Positions 55,080-63,108 of a stretch of DNA of 64,000 nucleotides are shown here, one piece after another. The first letter of the stretch is position 1; each line of letters starts with the position of its first letter. Origin of the DNA: Bacteroidales bacterium. GTDB lineage: Bacteria; Bacteroidota; Bacteroidia; Bacteroidales; P3. A program made the translations under genes and the position numbers. The stretch spans positions 1-64,000 of the forward strand of contig JAFXAD010000024.1 of assembly GCA_017522065.1 (NCBI GenBank), read 5' to 3'. The notes beneath the pieces were generated by a model. The model worked only from the letters and a program-made list of their open reading frames with translations, searched no databases and was not told the DNA's origin.

Positions 55080-57686
55080 ATGAAAAACATTTTTATCAGC
55101 TACTTATTCAATACTAAACGATATAAAACTGTGAAAAGAAAACCCGTCATAATAGTGGCAATACTAATTCTGCTGTCGGCCTCAAATGGCGGCGGGCTTT
55201 TTGCACAGCAAATGACCACGATGGGTACCGACTTTTGGGTTGCACCGAATCATGAGAAAGTCAGTCGCGGAGAACTTAGTGGCGCACACAACGTCAAACT
55301 TTCAATAATACTTGTCGGTCCGAGAAGTTGCACGGCAACCATCACCAACCCAAATACAGGCTTTGACACCACATTGACAGTATCTCCAGGTCTTACCAGC
55401 AGGTTTATTACTACATTGTATTTACCATGGTCATCCGACACGTTGGCTTCCTGCGGATTACATATAACTGCAACCGACAGTATTTCTGTATACGCCTATG
55501 CAATCGGATACTCCAGCGACGCGACAAACATCCTGCCAACATATTCTTTAAGGGACGACTATATCATACAAACATATCCATCCCCTAACGAATCAGGGCA
55601 GTTCTATGGCGATCGCACAGACCCCAGTTGTAATTTTACAATCGTCGCCACCGAAGACTCTACATACGTAACCATCCTTCTGCAAGGAGAGACTATAGCA
55701 GGTGACTCTACTGGCGATGTTATTTCCGTCTTCATACCACATGCTGGATTATGTTATCAGGCTATATCAGCACTCAACAGCGACTTGAGCGGTACAAGGG
55801 TAACCGCGTCTGGAGGCAAACGTATTGCTGTGTTTGAAGGAAATGACAGGCCATACAGTATCGGTATTAGTGCCTTACCACCCCTTATATACGAACAAGC
55901 CATTCCTACTGTTTTCTGGGGACGACACTTTTTTGCACACAACAATACTCCTTATCTGAACATCGTCCGTATCACATCCTTGGCCAGCAATTGTACAATA
56001 TGGGTGAACAACCAATATGTCACCGTCATAAACGAACACGAAACATACGAATACACCATTCCCGAAAGCCGTTTGCTGGATTATATCAGCACCAGTCAAC
56101 CCTCCTGCGTGGGAGTGTATATCGTTACATCCTCAAACAGCATCCATTCTGAGATGCTGATTGTGCCACCATGGGAACAAGCTTCCGAAGGTGTGGTTTT
56201 TGGAATTAGCCGACCAACAGATCTAACGCAATCTTCGTTTCCCGAACAAATACACATCATAACAAAAACTGACGAAACTCACATGCTACGGCTTGACAGC
56301 AATGACATAAGCAACCTCTTTCATCCCATAACCGCCAACCCTGCATTCAGTTATGCACGCCATACCATTAACCCTGGGGGGCATACGCTGAACACAATCG
56401 GTGGTGATGGATTTCTGGCCTGGATTCACGATTCCAATTTTTTCTGGTATAGCTCACTTTATTCCGTTGGATCCGCTCTACGCGACGCTCAAAATCGGCT
56501 TACTATAGGCAATATCACCAGCGCCAGCTGGATTGATACAGTCGAAGTGTGCACTAACGAGGAAATCATGATGCTGGTTGAATCAATATACGGCTTCGAC
56601 AGCGTTCTATGGTCGTTAGGTGACGGATACAGCGCGAACTCAGGGCAGATAACCCATTCATTCACGCACCCAGGGCAATATGGAGTACAGGCAATAGTCT
56701 ATGCCTCTTGCGATGGGTGCTACCATCAGATTGACACACTGATGTCAACCATTATGGTATTTGATCCGGACACCACATTTACCGACACCGTTATTTGTGG
56801 AGATACCTTTGTCTGGCAAGACTCAACATACAGCGAAGGCCACCAGTTAGTGTCGATCATCCGGAACAGGCACGGATGTGATAGCATAGTTTTTTCAACA
56901 TTGCATTTCACCACCTCCACATCATCTGTAATCGACACATTGTACAGGTGCGACAGCCTGTTGTTCTATGGTGTATGGTATTCTCAAAGCGGACTGATAT
57001 CCCACGACACTCTGACAAACGCTGCCGGATGCGACAGCATACTTTATTACTATGCCGTCATCAATACCGAACGCTCATCATCGGTTGCCGATACATTATA
57101 TGGCTGCGACAGTCTGCTATTGGGTGATGAATGGCATTTTCAAAACACATTGGTGCCATACGACACACTGGTGAATGTCGTAGGATGCGACAGCATATTG
57201 TTTCACAATATCATAATCAACCACTCATACGATTATGTACAACATGTAGTCATCCACGACACAACCACCTTCATTTGGATTGACGGCAATACCTATAGCG
57301 AGAGCACCGACAGTCCATTCTTCGTGCTGCAGGCCACAAACGGATGCGACAGCATTATCCATCTTCAACTTATTGTGATGCCGACAGTTGTGCCACCGCA
57401 CACCGACAGTGCATCGCTATGGGTGCCCAACGTCTTCACCCCGAGCGAAGAAACAAACAAACGGTTCTGCATCTATTGCAACAACATACAAGAAGCTCAG
57501 GTCAGTATTTTTAACCGACAGGGACTGCACATCGCCACATTCGACGGGCTGTCCGACTGTTGGGACGGCACTTACAAAGGGCACCCATGCCCACAGGAGA
57601 GCTACGTCTACCTCATCGAATACACCAATCGCACTAACCCACGCTATAAACAGTACAAAACGGGCACAGTGACCATTCTGAGATAA
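55080..57686 (+). CDS. Giant secreted protein with IgGFc-binding-like and T9SS type B sorting domains
   Basis: An 868-aa protein with an N-terminal export signal (hydrophobic 20-42, ending LFAQQ). The first 470 residues are a beta-rich region resembling the IgGFc-binding N-terminal domain (GTDFWVAPNHE, then VTASGGKRIAVFEGND and AIPTVFWGRHFF). A PKD-like domain spans about 495-563 (VLWSLGDGYSANSGQ). Four repeats of about 60 residues built around DTLYxCDSLL and GCDSI then lead to a CHU_C/type B sorting domain (VPNVFTPSEETNKRF, VSIFNRQGLHI, YVYLIEYTN). It should be exported by the T9SS as a surface adhesin. Upstream is a long leader with a consensus promoter. Confidence 0.83.
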   Translation: MKNIFISYLFNTKRYKTVKRKPVIIVAILILLSASNGGGLFAQQMTTMGTDFWVAPNHEKVSRGELSGAHNVKLSIILVGPRSCTATITNPNTGFDTTLTVSPGLTSRFITTLYLPWSSDTLASCGLHITATDSISVYAYAIGYSSDATNILPTYSLRDDYIIQTYPSPNESGQFYGDRTDPSCNFTIVATEDSTYVTILLQGETIAGDSTGDVISVFIPHAGLCYQAISALNSDLSGTRVTASGGKRIAVFEGNDRPYSIGISALPPLIYEQAIPTVFWGRHFFAHNNTPYLNIVRITSLASNCTIWVNNQYVTVINEHETYEYTIPESRLLDYISTSQPSCVGVYIVTSSNSIHSEMLIVPPWEQASEGVVFGISRPTDLTQSSFPEQIHIITKTDETHMLRLDSNDISNLFHPITANPAFSYARHTINPGGHTLNTIGGDGFLAWIHDSNFFWYSSLYSVGSALRDAQNRLTIGNITSASWIDTVEVCTNEEIMMLVESIYGFDSVLWSLGDGYSANSGQITHSFTHPGQYGVQAIVYASCDGCYHQIDTLMSTIMVFDPDTTFTDTVICGDTFVWQDSTYSEGHQLVSIIRNRHGCDSIVFSTLHFTTSTSSVIDTLYRCDSLLFYGVWYSQSGLISHDTLTNAAGCDSILYYYAVINTERSSSVADTLYGCDSLLLGDEWHFQNTLVPYDTLVNVVGCDSILFHNIIINHSYDYVQHVVIHDTTTFIWIDGNTYSESTDSPFFVLQATNGCDSIIHLQLIVMPTVVPPHTDSASLWVPNVFTPSEETNKRFCIYCNNIQEAQVSIFNRQGLHIATFDGLSDCWDGTYKGHPCPQESYVYLIEYTNRTNPRYKQYKTGTVTILR

Positions 57687-57715
57687 AAACGCCACAATGT
57701 TAGTGGCAGCTATCT

Positions 57716-57752
57716 ATGAAAAACCCCGAAAGTTTTTGTCAAACTTCCGGGG
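57716..57752 (-). terminator. Intrinsic terminator of the OM barrel gene
   Basis: Arms 57724-57735 and 57741-57752 form a 12-bp stem (core CCCCG/CGGGG) with one mismatch. On the minus strand the stem is followed by TTTTT. It lies 50 bp after the stop of the 57802-58578 gene and just past the convergent type B gene. Confidence 0.82.
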
Positions 57753-57801
57753 TCCTTTACATAAATGCTGTGGAGTATTTATCGTTTGCTCCTTATTAAA
57801 A

Positions 57802-58578
57802 TTAGAAGTGGAATCCGATACGTAACGAAAGCATTCCGACGCTGCGGGTCTGAGTTTTTCCGTCGTTGGAAGTTTCGGCATGGGCAAGTGCGGGTTCAGT
57901 AGGCTCGTCGCCTTTATGGTATTTGATGGCGTGTTTGCCATAGCCATTGTAGTGCAGGCTGGCGCTGACGTGAGGACCGAAATAGCAACCCAAACCGAGT
58001 TGGAAAGCCACATTGGTGGTCGTCTGATAGCGCATCTTGAAATCATACTTATGGGCAGCGGCTCCAGTAAGAGGATCGGCAGCGACATTCAGCGAACCCG
58101 TCTCCTTGGTAATCATAAAGATGTCAGGACCGATGCCAAATTCAGCAAAGGGTGTGAAGATGTCTGTAAGCTGGTAGCGATAGTTGACACCGAGATAGAT
58201 GGGGATATTGAAATAGTTGGGGGCCTTGCCGTCGCCGGCATTCATATACTCGTCGCGGATGTCGCCCTTTACACGGTTCCACTGGATATCAGCATGGATA
58301 TAAGGTGACACTTCGCCAAAACCCACGTCAAAACGATAGGAAACCCTGTAGCCAAGGCCGAATCCGAAACCGGCACCCTTGCCGGCATTGAAACGGGTCA
58401 TAGGGATCTGCTCCGTTAATGCATTGGCAACGATATCATCGTTGAACTGTGCTGTAGGAAGGTTGAAATTGAGATAGAGAGACTGCTCAAGGTGAGTCAG
58501 CTGTGCTTTAGCACCAAAACCGGCGAAAACAAAAACCGCCAGTACAACTAATGTTTTGAATGTATTACTTTTACGCAT
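57802..58578 (-). CDS. Outer-membrane beta-barrel protein
   Basis: A 258-aa protein with a signal peptide (1-26, cleaved after GFGAKA) and alternating hydrophobic strands through the mature part. The C-terminus MLSLRIGFHF ends in Phe, as expected for an OMP insertion signal. It matches the general PorT/OmpW-like OM beta-barrel group of Bacteroidota, but I cannot name a subfamily or substrate. The TATTTTTG box upstream and the terminator downstream make it monocistronic. Confidence 0.85.
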   Translation of the reverse strand: MRKSNTFKTLVVLAVFVFAGFGAKAQLTHLEQSLYLNFNLPTAQFNDDIVANALTEQIPMTRFNAGKGAGFGFGLGYRVSYRFDVGFGEVSPYIHADIQWNRVKGDIRDEYMNAGDGKAPNYFNIPIYLGVNYRYQLTDIFTPFAEFGIGPDIFMITKETGSLNVAADPLTGAAAHKYDFKMRYQTTTNVAFQLGLGCYFGPHVSASLHYNGYGKHAIKYHKGDEPTEPALAHAETSNDGKTQTRSVGMLSLRIGFHF

Positions 58579-58603
58579 AACTAATGTATTTTTAATCTGA
58601 CTG

Positions 58604-58611
58604 CAAAAATA
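58604..58611 (-). promoter_or_regulatory. -7 promoter box for the OM barrel gene
   Basis: Minus-strand TATTTTTG followed by C, 26 bases before the start codon, is an exact TAnnTTTG match. Confidence 0.6.
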
Positions 58612-58674
58612 ATATTTTTTTTAATTATTGAAACATTATAATCAAATCGCACTCCGAACATTTAAACTTTTATG

Positions 58675-58682
58675 TATTTTTG
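58675..58682 (+). promoter_or_regulatory. -7 promoter box for the porin gene
   Basis: TATTTTTG followed by C lies 37 bp before the TTG start chosen at 58719. It excludes the upstream TTG at 58680, which falls inside the box itself. Confidence 0.6.
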
Positions 58683-58718
58683 CAAAAAAAAATAAGAAAA
58701 CAAATTAATATTAAAGAT

Positions 58719-59828
58719 TTGAAAACAAAACATCTATTCAGCATCGCTCTCTTGGCGGCAGCAATATTTCCAGCCTTCAACGCCAACTCACAGGTGGTAT
58801 TCTCGCCTGTCTTCTCACAAATAAGACTCGAGGCACGCGCCGATTTCGACTACTACCACATCGACCAGGACAACGCTGTCAGCAACCCCTTCGGATTCCA
58901 CGGCAAGTACTTTAACTTCATCGTCGGCGGTGACCTCAACGACAAGTTCAGCTACTTCTTCCGCCAACGCATCATTGCACAGGACGGCTCGGTCTCGTTC
59001 TTCGACAACACCGACTTCCTCTACCTTACCTACCATCCCAACAAGAACTGGATGTTCCGTCTCGGCAAAGACGCACTGGCAGTAGGTGGTTTCGAGTACG
59101 ACGCCGCTCCCATCGACGTGCTCTTCAGCACCAACTACTGGGACAATTTCTACTGTTTCCAGCTGGGAGGCGCTGCAGCCTTCAAAAGCGACGACGGCAA
59201 CCACATGCTCCTCGCACAGGTCGCCAACTCGCCATACGTTCACTATGGTGCCGCCCTCGGCTTTGCACCAGGACAGGAATGGCGCAGCGGACTGCTGAGC
59301 TATAGCCTCTTCTGGTCGGGCAAAATGGGCCACTTCAACACACTGTACTCCGTGAACATGTTCGAACGCCCCGACCACAAATTCATGAACTATATAGCTT
59401 TGGGCAACAAGCTCATCTACGACCGCTGGGACATCTATCTTGACCTTATACACCATGCTCTCGCCACCGACGACTGGGGCAAGAATTTCGCAGCAATCGC
59501 CTGCTTCAACTTCCACCTTACCAAAGATTTCAACATCTACGGCAAAGCCTCATACGAACAGAACCTCTCCGAGGCCGACTTCATCAACCCCGCCGCTCTC
59601 GACTGCCTGATAGCCTCCGGAAGCAAAATCGCCAAATACGGCATCGGGTTTGAATACAACCCGTCGTTCTGCAAGGACGTACGACTGCACGGTGTACTCT
59701 CCTTCAACGACTACAAAACCGAAGACATCAACGGCAACCAACTCTCTTTCACCGACCAGCTCACCGCCAACATCGGCATCACCTGGCACATGAACATCCA
59801 CCGCATGTTCATGGAACGCGGAATGTAA
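58719..59828 (+). CDS. Porin-like outer-membrane barrel
   Basis: A 369-aa outer-membrane protein. I choose TTG 58719 because it gives the signal peptide MKTKHLFSIALLAAAIFPAF (cleaved near NANSQ), and a promoter box overlaps any earlier start. The mature part has long amphipathic strands with aromatic ends, and segments such as FSYFFRQRIIAQDG, RLGKDALAVGGFEYD and LTANIGITWHMN. These resemble phosphate-selective porin (OprO/OprP) relatives found beside carbohydrate or nucleoside genes. It stands 29 bp before an inner-membrane nucleoside-recognition protein, so the two may form one uptake route. Confidence 0.8.
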   Translation: MKTKHLFSIALLAAAIFPAFNANSQVVFSPVFSQIRLEARADFDYYHIDQDNAVSNPFGFHGKYFNFIVGGDLNDKFSYFFRQRIIAQDGSVSFFDNTDFLYLTYHPNKNWMFRLGKDALAVGGFEYDAAPIDVLFSTNYWDNFYCFQLGGAAAFKSDDGNHMLLAQVANSPYVHYGAALGFAPGQEWRSGLLSYSLFWSGKMGHFNTLYSVNMFERPDHKFMNYIALGNKLIYDRWDIYLDLIHHALATDDWGKNFAAIACFNFHLTKDFNIYGKASYEQNLSEADFINPAALDCLIASGSKIAKYGIGFEYNPSFCKDVRLHGVLSFNDYKTEDINGNQLSFTDQLTANIGITWHMNIHRMFMERGM

Positions 59829-59857
59829 CATCCAACATATCAACATAAAACAGCTCA

Positions 59858-61078
59858 ATGGAACGCAAAAAAACAACGTCGTACGCACGATCGGTCGAAG
59901 CCATGTTCCTGCGCATAGAACGACGCATCAAACGACCGCTCAAGTTCACACACAAACGCAGCTTCGAGGCCATAGTATTCCTTGTATTCTTCATCGGCTT
60001 CTTCTGGTTCTTGGCCTACAAGATGACATTGCCCAACATGCTGAACACATTCATGCAGACGGCATACCACCTGCTCATGGAAACGGTGTTCTACATTATG
60101 GCAATTTGTGTACTGATGGGTGCCATTAGCCGCCTGCTTACAGAATTCGGTGTGGTACGCCTTATGGAAGGCATTCTCCGCCCGCTGATGAAGCCGCTCT
60201 ACAACCTGCCCGGCGTCGCTGCCCTGGGCGCGCTGATGACATTCCTCAGCGACAACCCCGCCATCATCTCACTTGCCAAAGACAAGAACTTCTCGCGCTA
60301 TTTCAAGAAATACCAGCTCGTGTCGCTTACCAACTTCGGCACAGCATTCGGCATGGGACTTGTCGTTCTGGCATTCATGACCGGACTCGGCTTCGGCGGC
60401 GGTGCCCTCGTCGGCATTGCTGGAGCCGTCATCGGCAGCATTGTCTCCACACGACTCATGCAACGTTCCACCCTCAAGACTTATCCCGAACTCGACGTTC
60501 CTGTCGACCCCGATGCCACAGGCGACGAGCAAGCCATCTCCTTCAAAAGCGAAGGCAGCACGTTCCAACGTTTCCTCAACTCGCTACTCGATGGCGGCAA
60601 GAGCGGCGTCGACATCGGACTTGCCATCATTCCCGGTGTGCTCTGCATTTCTACCATCGTCATGATGCTCACCTTCGGCCCTAATGCCGAGACACACACC
60701 TACACAGGTGCCGCCTACGAAGGCGTACCCGCCATCACATGGCTCGCCGACAAAATCAACATCGTATTCTACTGGCTGTTCGGATTCGACAGCGGTGCAC
60801 TTGTCTCCTTCCCCATAACAGCTCTTGGTGCCGTAGGCGCTGCGCTCGGTCTGGTTCCGCGCTTCATTGCCGAAGGCATCATCACCAACAACGCCATTGC
60901 CGTATTCACCGCCATGGGCATGTGCTGGAGCGGATACCTGAGCACACATACCGCCATGCTCGACTCGCTCGGATACCGCAAACTCATCGGCAAAGCCATC
61001 GGTGCCCATACCATCGGAGGTCTCTGTGCCGGCATCGCCGCCCACTGGCTCTACGTCCTACTGGCAATGATATTCTAA
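59858..61078 (+). CDS. Nucleoside-recognition (Gate) domain membrane protein
   Basis: A 406-aa inner-membrane protein with about eight to nine helices and two Gate-like halves. One is around LMEGILRPLMKPLYNLPGVAALGALMTFLSDNPA and the other around GAVGAALGLVPRFIAEGIITNN, as in the spore-maturation/nucleoside-recognition family of uncharacterised transport-like proteins. The N-terminal 45 residues are strongly basic and cytoplasmic. Its position right after the porin suggests cotranscription; the solute is unknown. Confidence 0.83.
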   Translation: MERKKTTSYARSVEAMFLRIERRIKRPLKFTHKRSFEAIVFLVFFIGFFWFLAYKMTLPNMLNTFMQTAYHLLMETVFYIMAICVLMGAISRLLTEFGVVRLMEGILRPLMKPLYNLPGVAALGALMTFLSDNPAIISLAKDKNFSRYFKKYQLVSLTNFGTAFGMGLVVLAFMTGLGFGGGALVGIAGAVIGSIVSTRLMQRSTLKTYPELDVPVDPDATGDEQAISFKSEGSTFQRFLNSLLDGGKSGVDIGLAIIPGVLCISTIVMMLTFGPNAETHTYTGAAYEGVPAITWLADKINIVFYWLFGFDSGALVSFPITALGAVGAALGLVPRFIAEGIITNNAIAVFTAMGMCWSGYLSTHTAMLDSLGYRKLIGKAIGAHTIGGLCAGIAAHWLYVLLAMIF

Positions 61079-61128
61079 TGAACGGAGATGTGAGAACGGA
61101 AATGGAATTACTATAAGCCACACAGCTT

Positions 61129-61165
61129 TTTTGAACACGAATTGCACGAATAACACGAATAATTT
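61129..61165 (-). repeat. ATTCG-type repeat fragment before purE
   Basis: TTTTGAACACGAATTGCACG followed by AATAACACGAATAA is the reverse complement, with small changes, of the ATTCGTACAATTCGTGTTCAAAA segment repeated at 34150-34290. It is a fragment of the same intergenic family. Confidence 0.6.
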
Positions 61166-61174
61166 ATTCCCTTT

Positions 61175-61240
61175 AACCCATAAAACCCATTAAACCCATT
61201 AAACCCATTAAACCCACAAAACCCTAAAACCCTAAAACCC
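61175..61240. repeat. 9-bp tandem repeat directly before purE
   Basis: AACCCATTA-type units, drifting to AACCCTAAA in the last copies, run for about seven copies and stop four bases before the purE ATG. They occupy the position where a ribosome would load. Similar repeats precede the PorE-like gene. Confidence 0.85.
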
Positions 61241-61244
61241 TTTC

Positions 61245-61751
61245 ATGTCCCCAACAGTAAGTATCATCATGGGCAGCACCAGCGACCTGCCGGTCATGGA
61301 AAAAGCCTGCCAGTTTTTTGAAGAAATGGAGATTCCGTTCGAAGTCAACGCTCTCTCCGCTCACCGCACTCCTGCCGAAGTCAGCGATTTCGCCCGCAAC
61401 GCACAAGGTCGTGGCATCCGCGTCATCATTGCCGGTGCCGGCATGGCAGCAGCCCTGCCTGGCGTCATCGCCGCCGAAACCGTTCTGCCAGTCATCGGTG
61501 TACCCATCAAAGGCAGCGTCCTCGAAGGTCTCGACGCTACCTTCGCAATCATGCAGATGCCTCCGGGAATACCTGTAGCCACAGTAGCCATCAACGGGGC
61601 ACAAAACGCAGCAATCCTCGCCATGCAGATTCTGGCACAGAGCGATGCCGACCTCATGCAGAAACTCGTCGCCTACAAATCAGGCCTCAAAAAGAAGATT
61701 GTCAAAGCCAACGAAGACCTCGCAAAACTCGAATACCGCTTCAAGTGCTAA
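61245..61751 (+). CDS. purE: N5-carboxyaminoimidazole ribonucleotide mutase
   Basis: Class I PurE converts N5-CAIR to CAIR in purine synthesis in the cytoplasm. The 168-aa length is normal. The signature VSIIMGSTSDLPVMEKACQF is at the start, with ALSAHRTP, the GVPIKGSVLEGLD loop and the MQMPPGIPVATVAI block all present. A purK gene is not adjacent. The start is the ATG 61245 just after the tandem repeat; no alternative lies between. Confidence 0.97.
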   Translation: MSPTVSIIMGSTSDLPVMEKACQFFEEMEIPFEVNALSAHRTPAEVSDFARNAQGRGIRVIIAGAGMAAALPGVIAAETVLPVIGVPIKGSVLEGLDATFAIMQMPPGIPVATVAINGAQNAAILAMQILAQSDADLMQKLVAYKSGLKKKIVKANEDLAKLEYRFKC

Positions 61752-61780
61752 CCACTGACGGACGCGCAACAGCATAACAA

Positions 61781-61810
61781 AAAAGTCTCTGCCACCCGGC
61801 AGAGACTTTT
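61781..61810 (+). terminator. Intrinsic terminator after purE
   Basis: A perfect 13-bp stem (AAAAGTCTCTGCC with GGCAGAGACTTTT) and a 4-base loop, ending in a T-run. The flanking A-run also allows function on the minus strand for tsaE. Confidence 0.9.
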
Positions 61811-61844
61811 CTATTTGATAGGACTGTCAACGAGACACTATCCA

Positions 61845-62261
61845 CTAAACCTCTGTAGCTGTCAATGTCCTCGTGCCCAACTGCTCCACGATCTCCAACC
61901 GTAGGTAATGGTCAGGCAGAAGAGGCTCGATTTTCTCGGTCCATTCGGTAAAACAATAATATCCGGAATAGAAATACTCCTCGTAGCCGATGTCGTAGGC
62001 CTCCTCTATCCTCTTCAGGCGATAGAAATCGAAGTGATACACCGGCTCGCCGCCACGTTCGGTATACTCGTTTATGATGGCAAACGTCGGACTGCACACA
62101 TTGTCCGTCACGCCCAGTTGACGGCATATTTCTTTGATCAATGTGGTCTTGCCCACACCCATAGCTCCGAAGAAAGCATAGAAACGCTCTTCGGGAAAGG
62201 CCTCCAGCAACTTGGCAGCCACTTCGGGCAATTCTTCTGTACTGCTGAATATTATCGTCAT
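61845..62261 (-). CDS. tsaE: tRNA threonylcarbamoyladenosine biosynthesis ATPase
   Basis: TsaE is the ATPase that drives the TsaB-TsaD complex in t6A37 formation. The protein is 138 aa with Walker A GAMGVGKTT (32-40), the SPTFAIINEY block and the YHFDFYRL motif near the end, all family hallmarks. It overlaps the DUF4293 gene upstream by four bases (ATGA). Confidence 0.96.
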   Translation of the reverse strand: MTIIFSSTEELPEVAAKLLEAFPEERFYAFFGAMGVGKTTLIKEICRQLGVTDNVCSPTFAIINEYTERGGEPVYHFDFYRLKRIEEAYDIGYEEYFYSGYYCFTEWTEKIEPLLPDHYLRLEIVEQLGTRTLTATEV

Positions 62262-62809
62262 CTTAATCTGTCTGCTGCACGAACTTTCATTTCATCTTTT
62301 TTGATGGCTCTCTGCGCCAAAAAGAGCAGGATCACCGTCACGATCGGGGTGATTGTTCCCGGTGTCAACATCTGCGTTGTGATACTGCTTCCCATCAGCG
62401 TGCTCTCCTGCAGCACATGCAGGTATCCGCCGTTTCCGCCGGCACCGTTTATGGCCCAGAAGAAAATCAAGAATATCAGCACCACGTTGAACAGGAAGGC
62501 AAAAGCCACCACACGCATCTGCAGGACGCGGTTCTTGTAAAGGAATATGCTGACAAGGGCGATGAGGCCAACAATCACGGCAACGACGCTGAGCACCCAC
62601 TTGCCAGGCAGCGAGACCGTGTCGTCGCCGACAAAATGGAAGTCCATCATGTCTTCGGTTTGTATGGACTTGGTATTGGTGAGCTGCAGTGCGGCTCCGA
62701 TATCACCGTTGGGGGTTTGAGCAGTGTAGGTCGCTATGGGAAACTGGAACATCAATATGATGCCCACAACCACAAGCACTAAGTAAAACGATTGAATTCT
62801 TTGTAGCAT
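62258..62809 (-). CDS. DUF4293 domain-containing membrane protein
   Basis: A 183-aa inner-membrane protein with four hydrophobic helices. It opens MLQRIQSFYLVLVVVGIILM, the family's typical start, and ends with a short basic cytoplasmic tail (RAIKKDEMKVRAADRLR). The function is unknown. Its stop overlaps the tsaE ATG, and DUF4293 genes often stand near small housekeeping genes in Bacteroidota. Confidence 0.88.
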   Translation of the reverse strand: MLQRIQSFYLVLVVVGIILMFQFPIATYTAQTPNGDIGAALQLTNTKSIQTEDMMDFHFVGDDTVSLPGKWVLSVVAVIVGLIALVSIFLYKNRVLQMRVVAFAFLFNVVLIFLIFFWAINGAGGNGGYLHVLQESTLMGSSITTQMLTPGTITPIVTVILLFLAQRAIKKDEMKVRAADRLR

Positions 62810-62867
62810 AATTTAGTCTGTTATGTGATAATTTTAAAAAGCTTATTCTTCCAAATTGTTTAAGGTA

Positions 62868-62969
62868 ACCTCTAAAAATTCGTTTAATTCGTACAATTGC
62901 TCATTGCATTTTCTTTATTCATTATGTATTCGCAGGCATACCACGCCGTTTTAAATATTTATTAGAGGT
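62868..62969. repeat. IR-bounded intergenic element, copy 1 (102 bp)
   Basis: It begins ACCTCTAA (62868-62875) and ends TTAGAGGT (62962-62969), exact inverted repeats. The interior shares ATTGCTCATTGCATTTT...TATTCGCAGGCATACCACGCCG with the element at 48046. The flanks on both sides contain TTAAGG. Confidence 0.85.
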
Positions 62970-62981
62970 GCTCTTAAGGTA

Positions 62982-63085
62982 ACCTCTAAAAATTCGTTTA
63001 ATTCGCGTTTTGTTTGCAAAACAAATTTCTAAATATCAATTCGTTTAATTCGTACAATTCGCCGTTTTAAATATTTATTAGAGGT
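62982..63085. repeat. IR-bounded intergenic element, copy 2 (104 bp)
   Basis: It starts ACCTCTAA (62982-62989) and ends TTAGAGGT (63078-63085), 12 bp after copy 1, so the pair is a 114-bp tandem. The interior has the hairpin GTTTTG-TTTG-CAAAAC and ATTCG repeats, nearly identical to 49260-49350. The two copies have different interiors between the same ends. Confidence 0.85.
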
Positions 63086-63108
63086 GCTCTTAAGGATTTC
63101 TTGATTTC

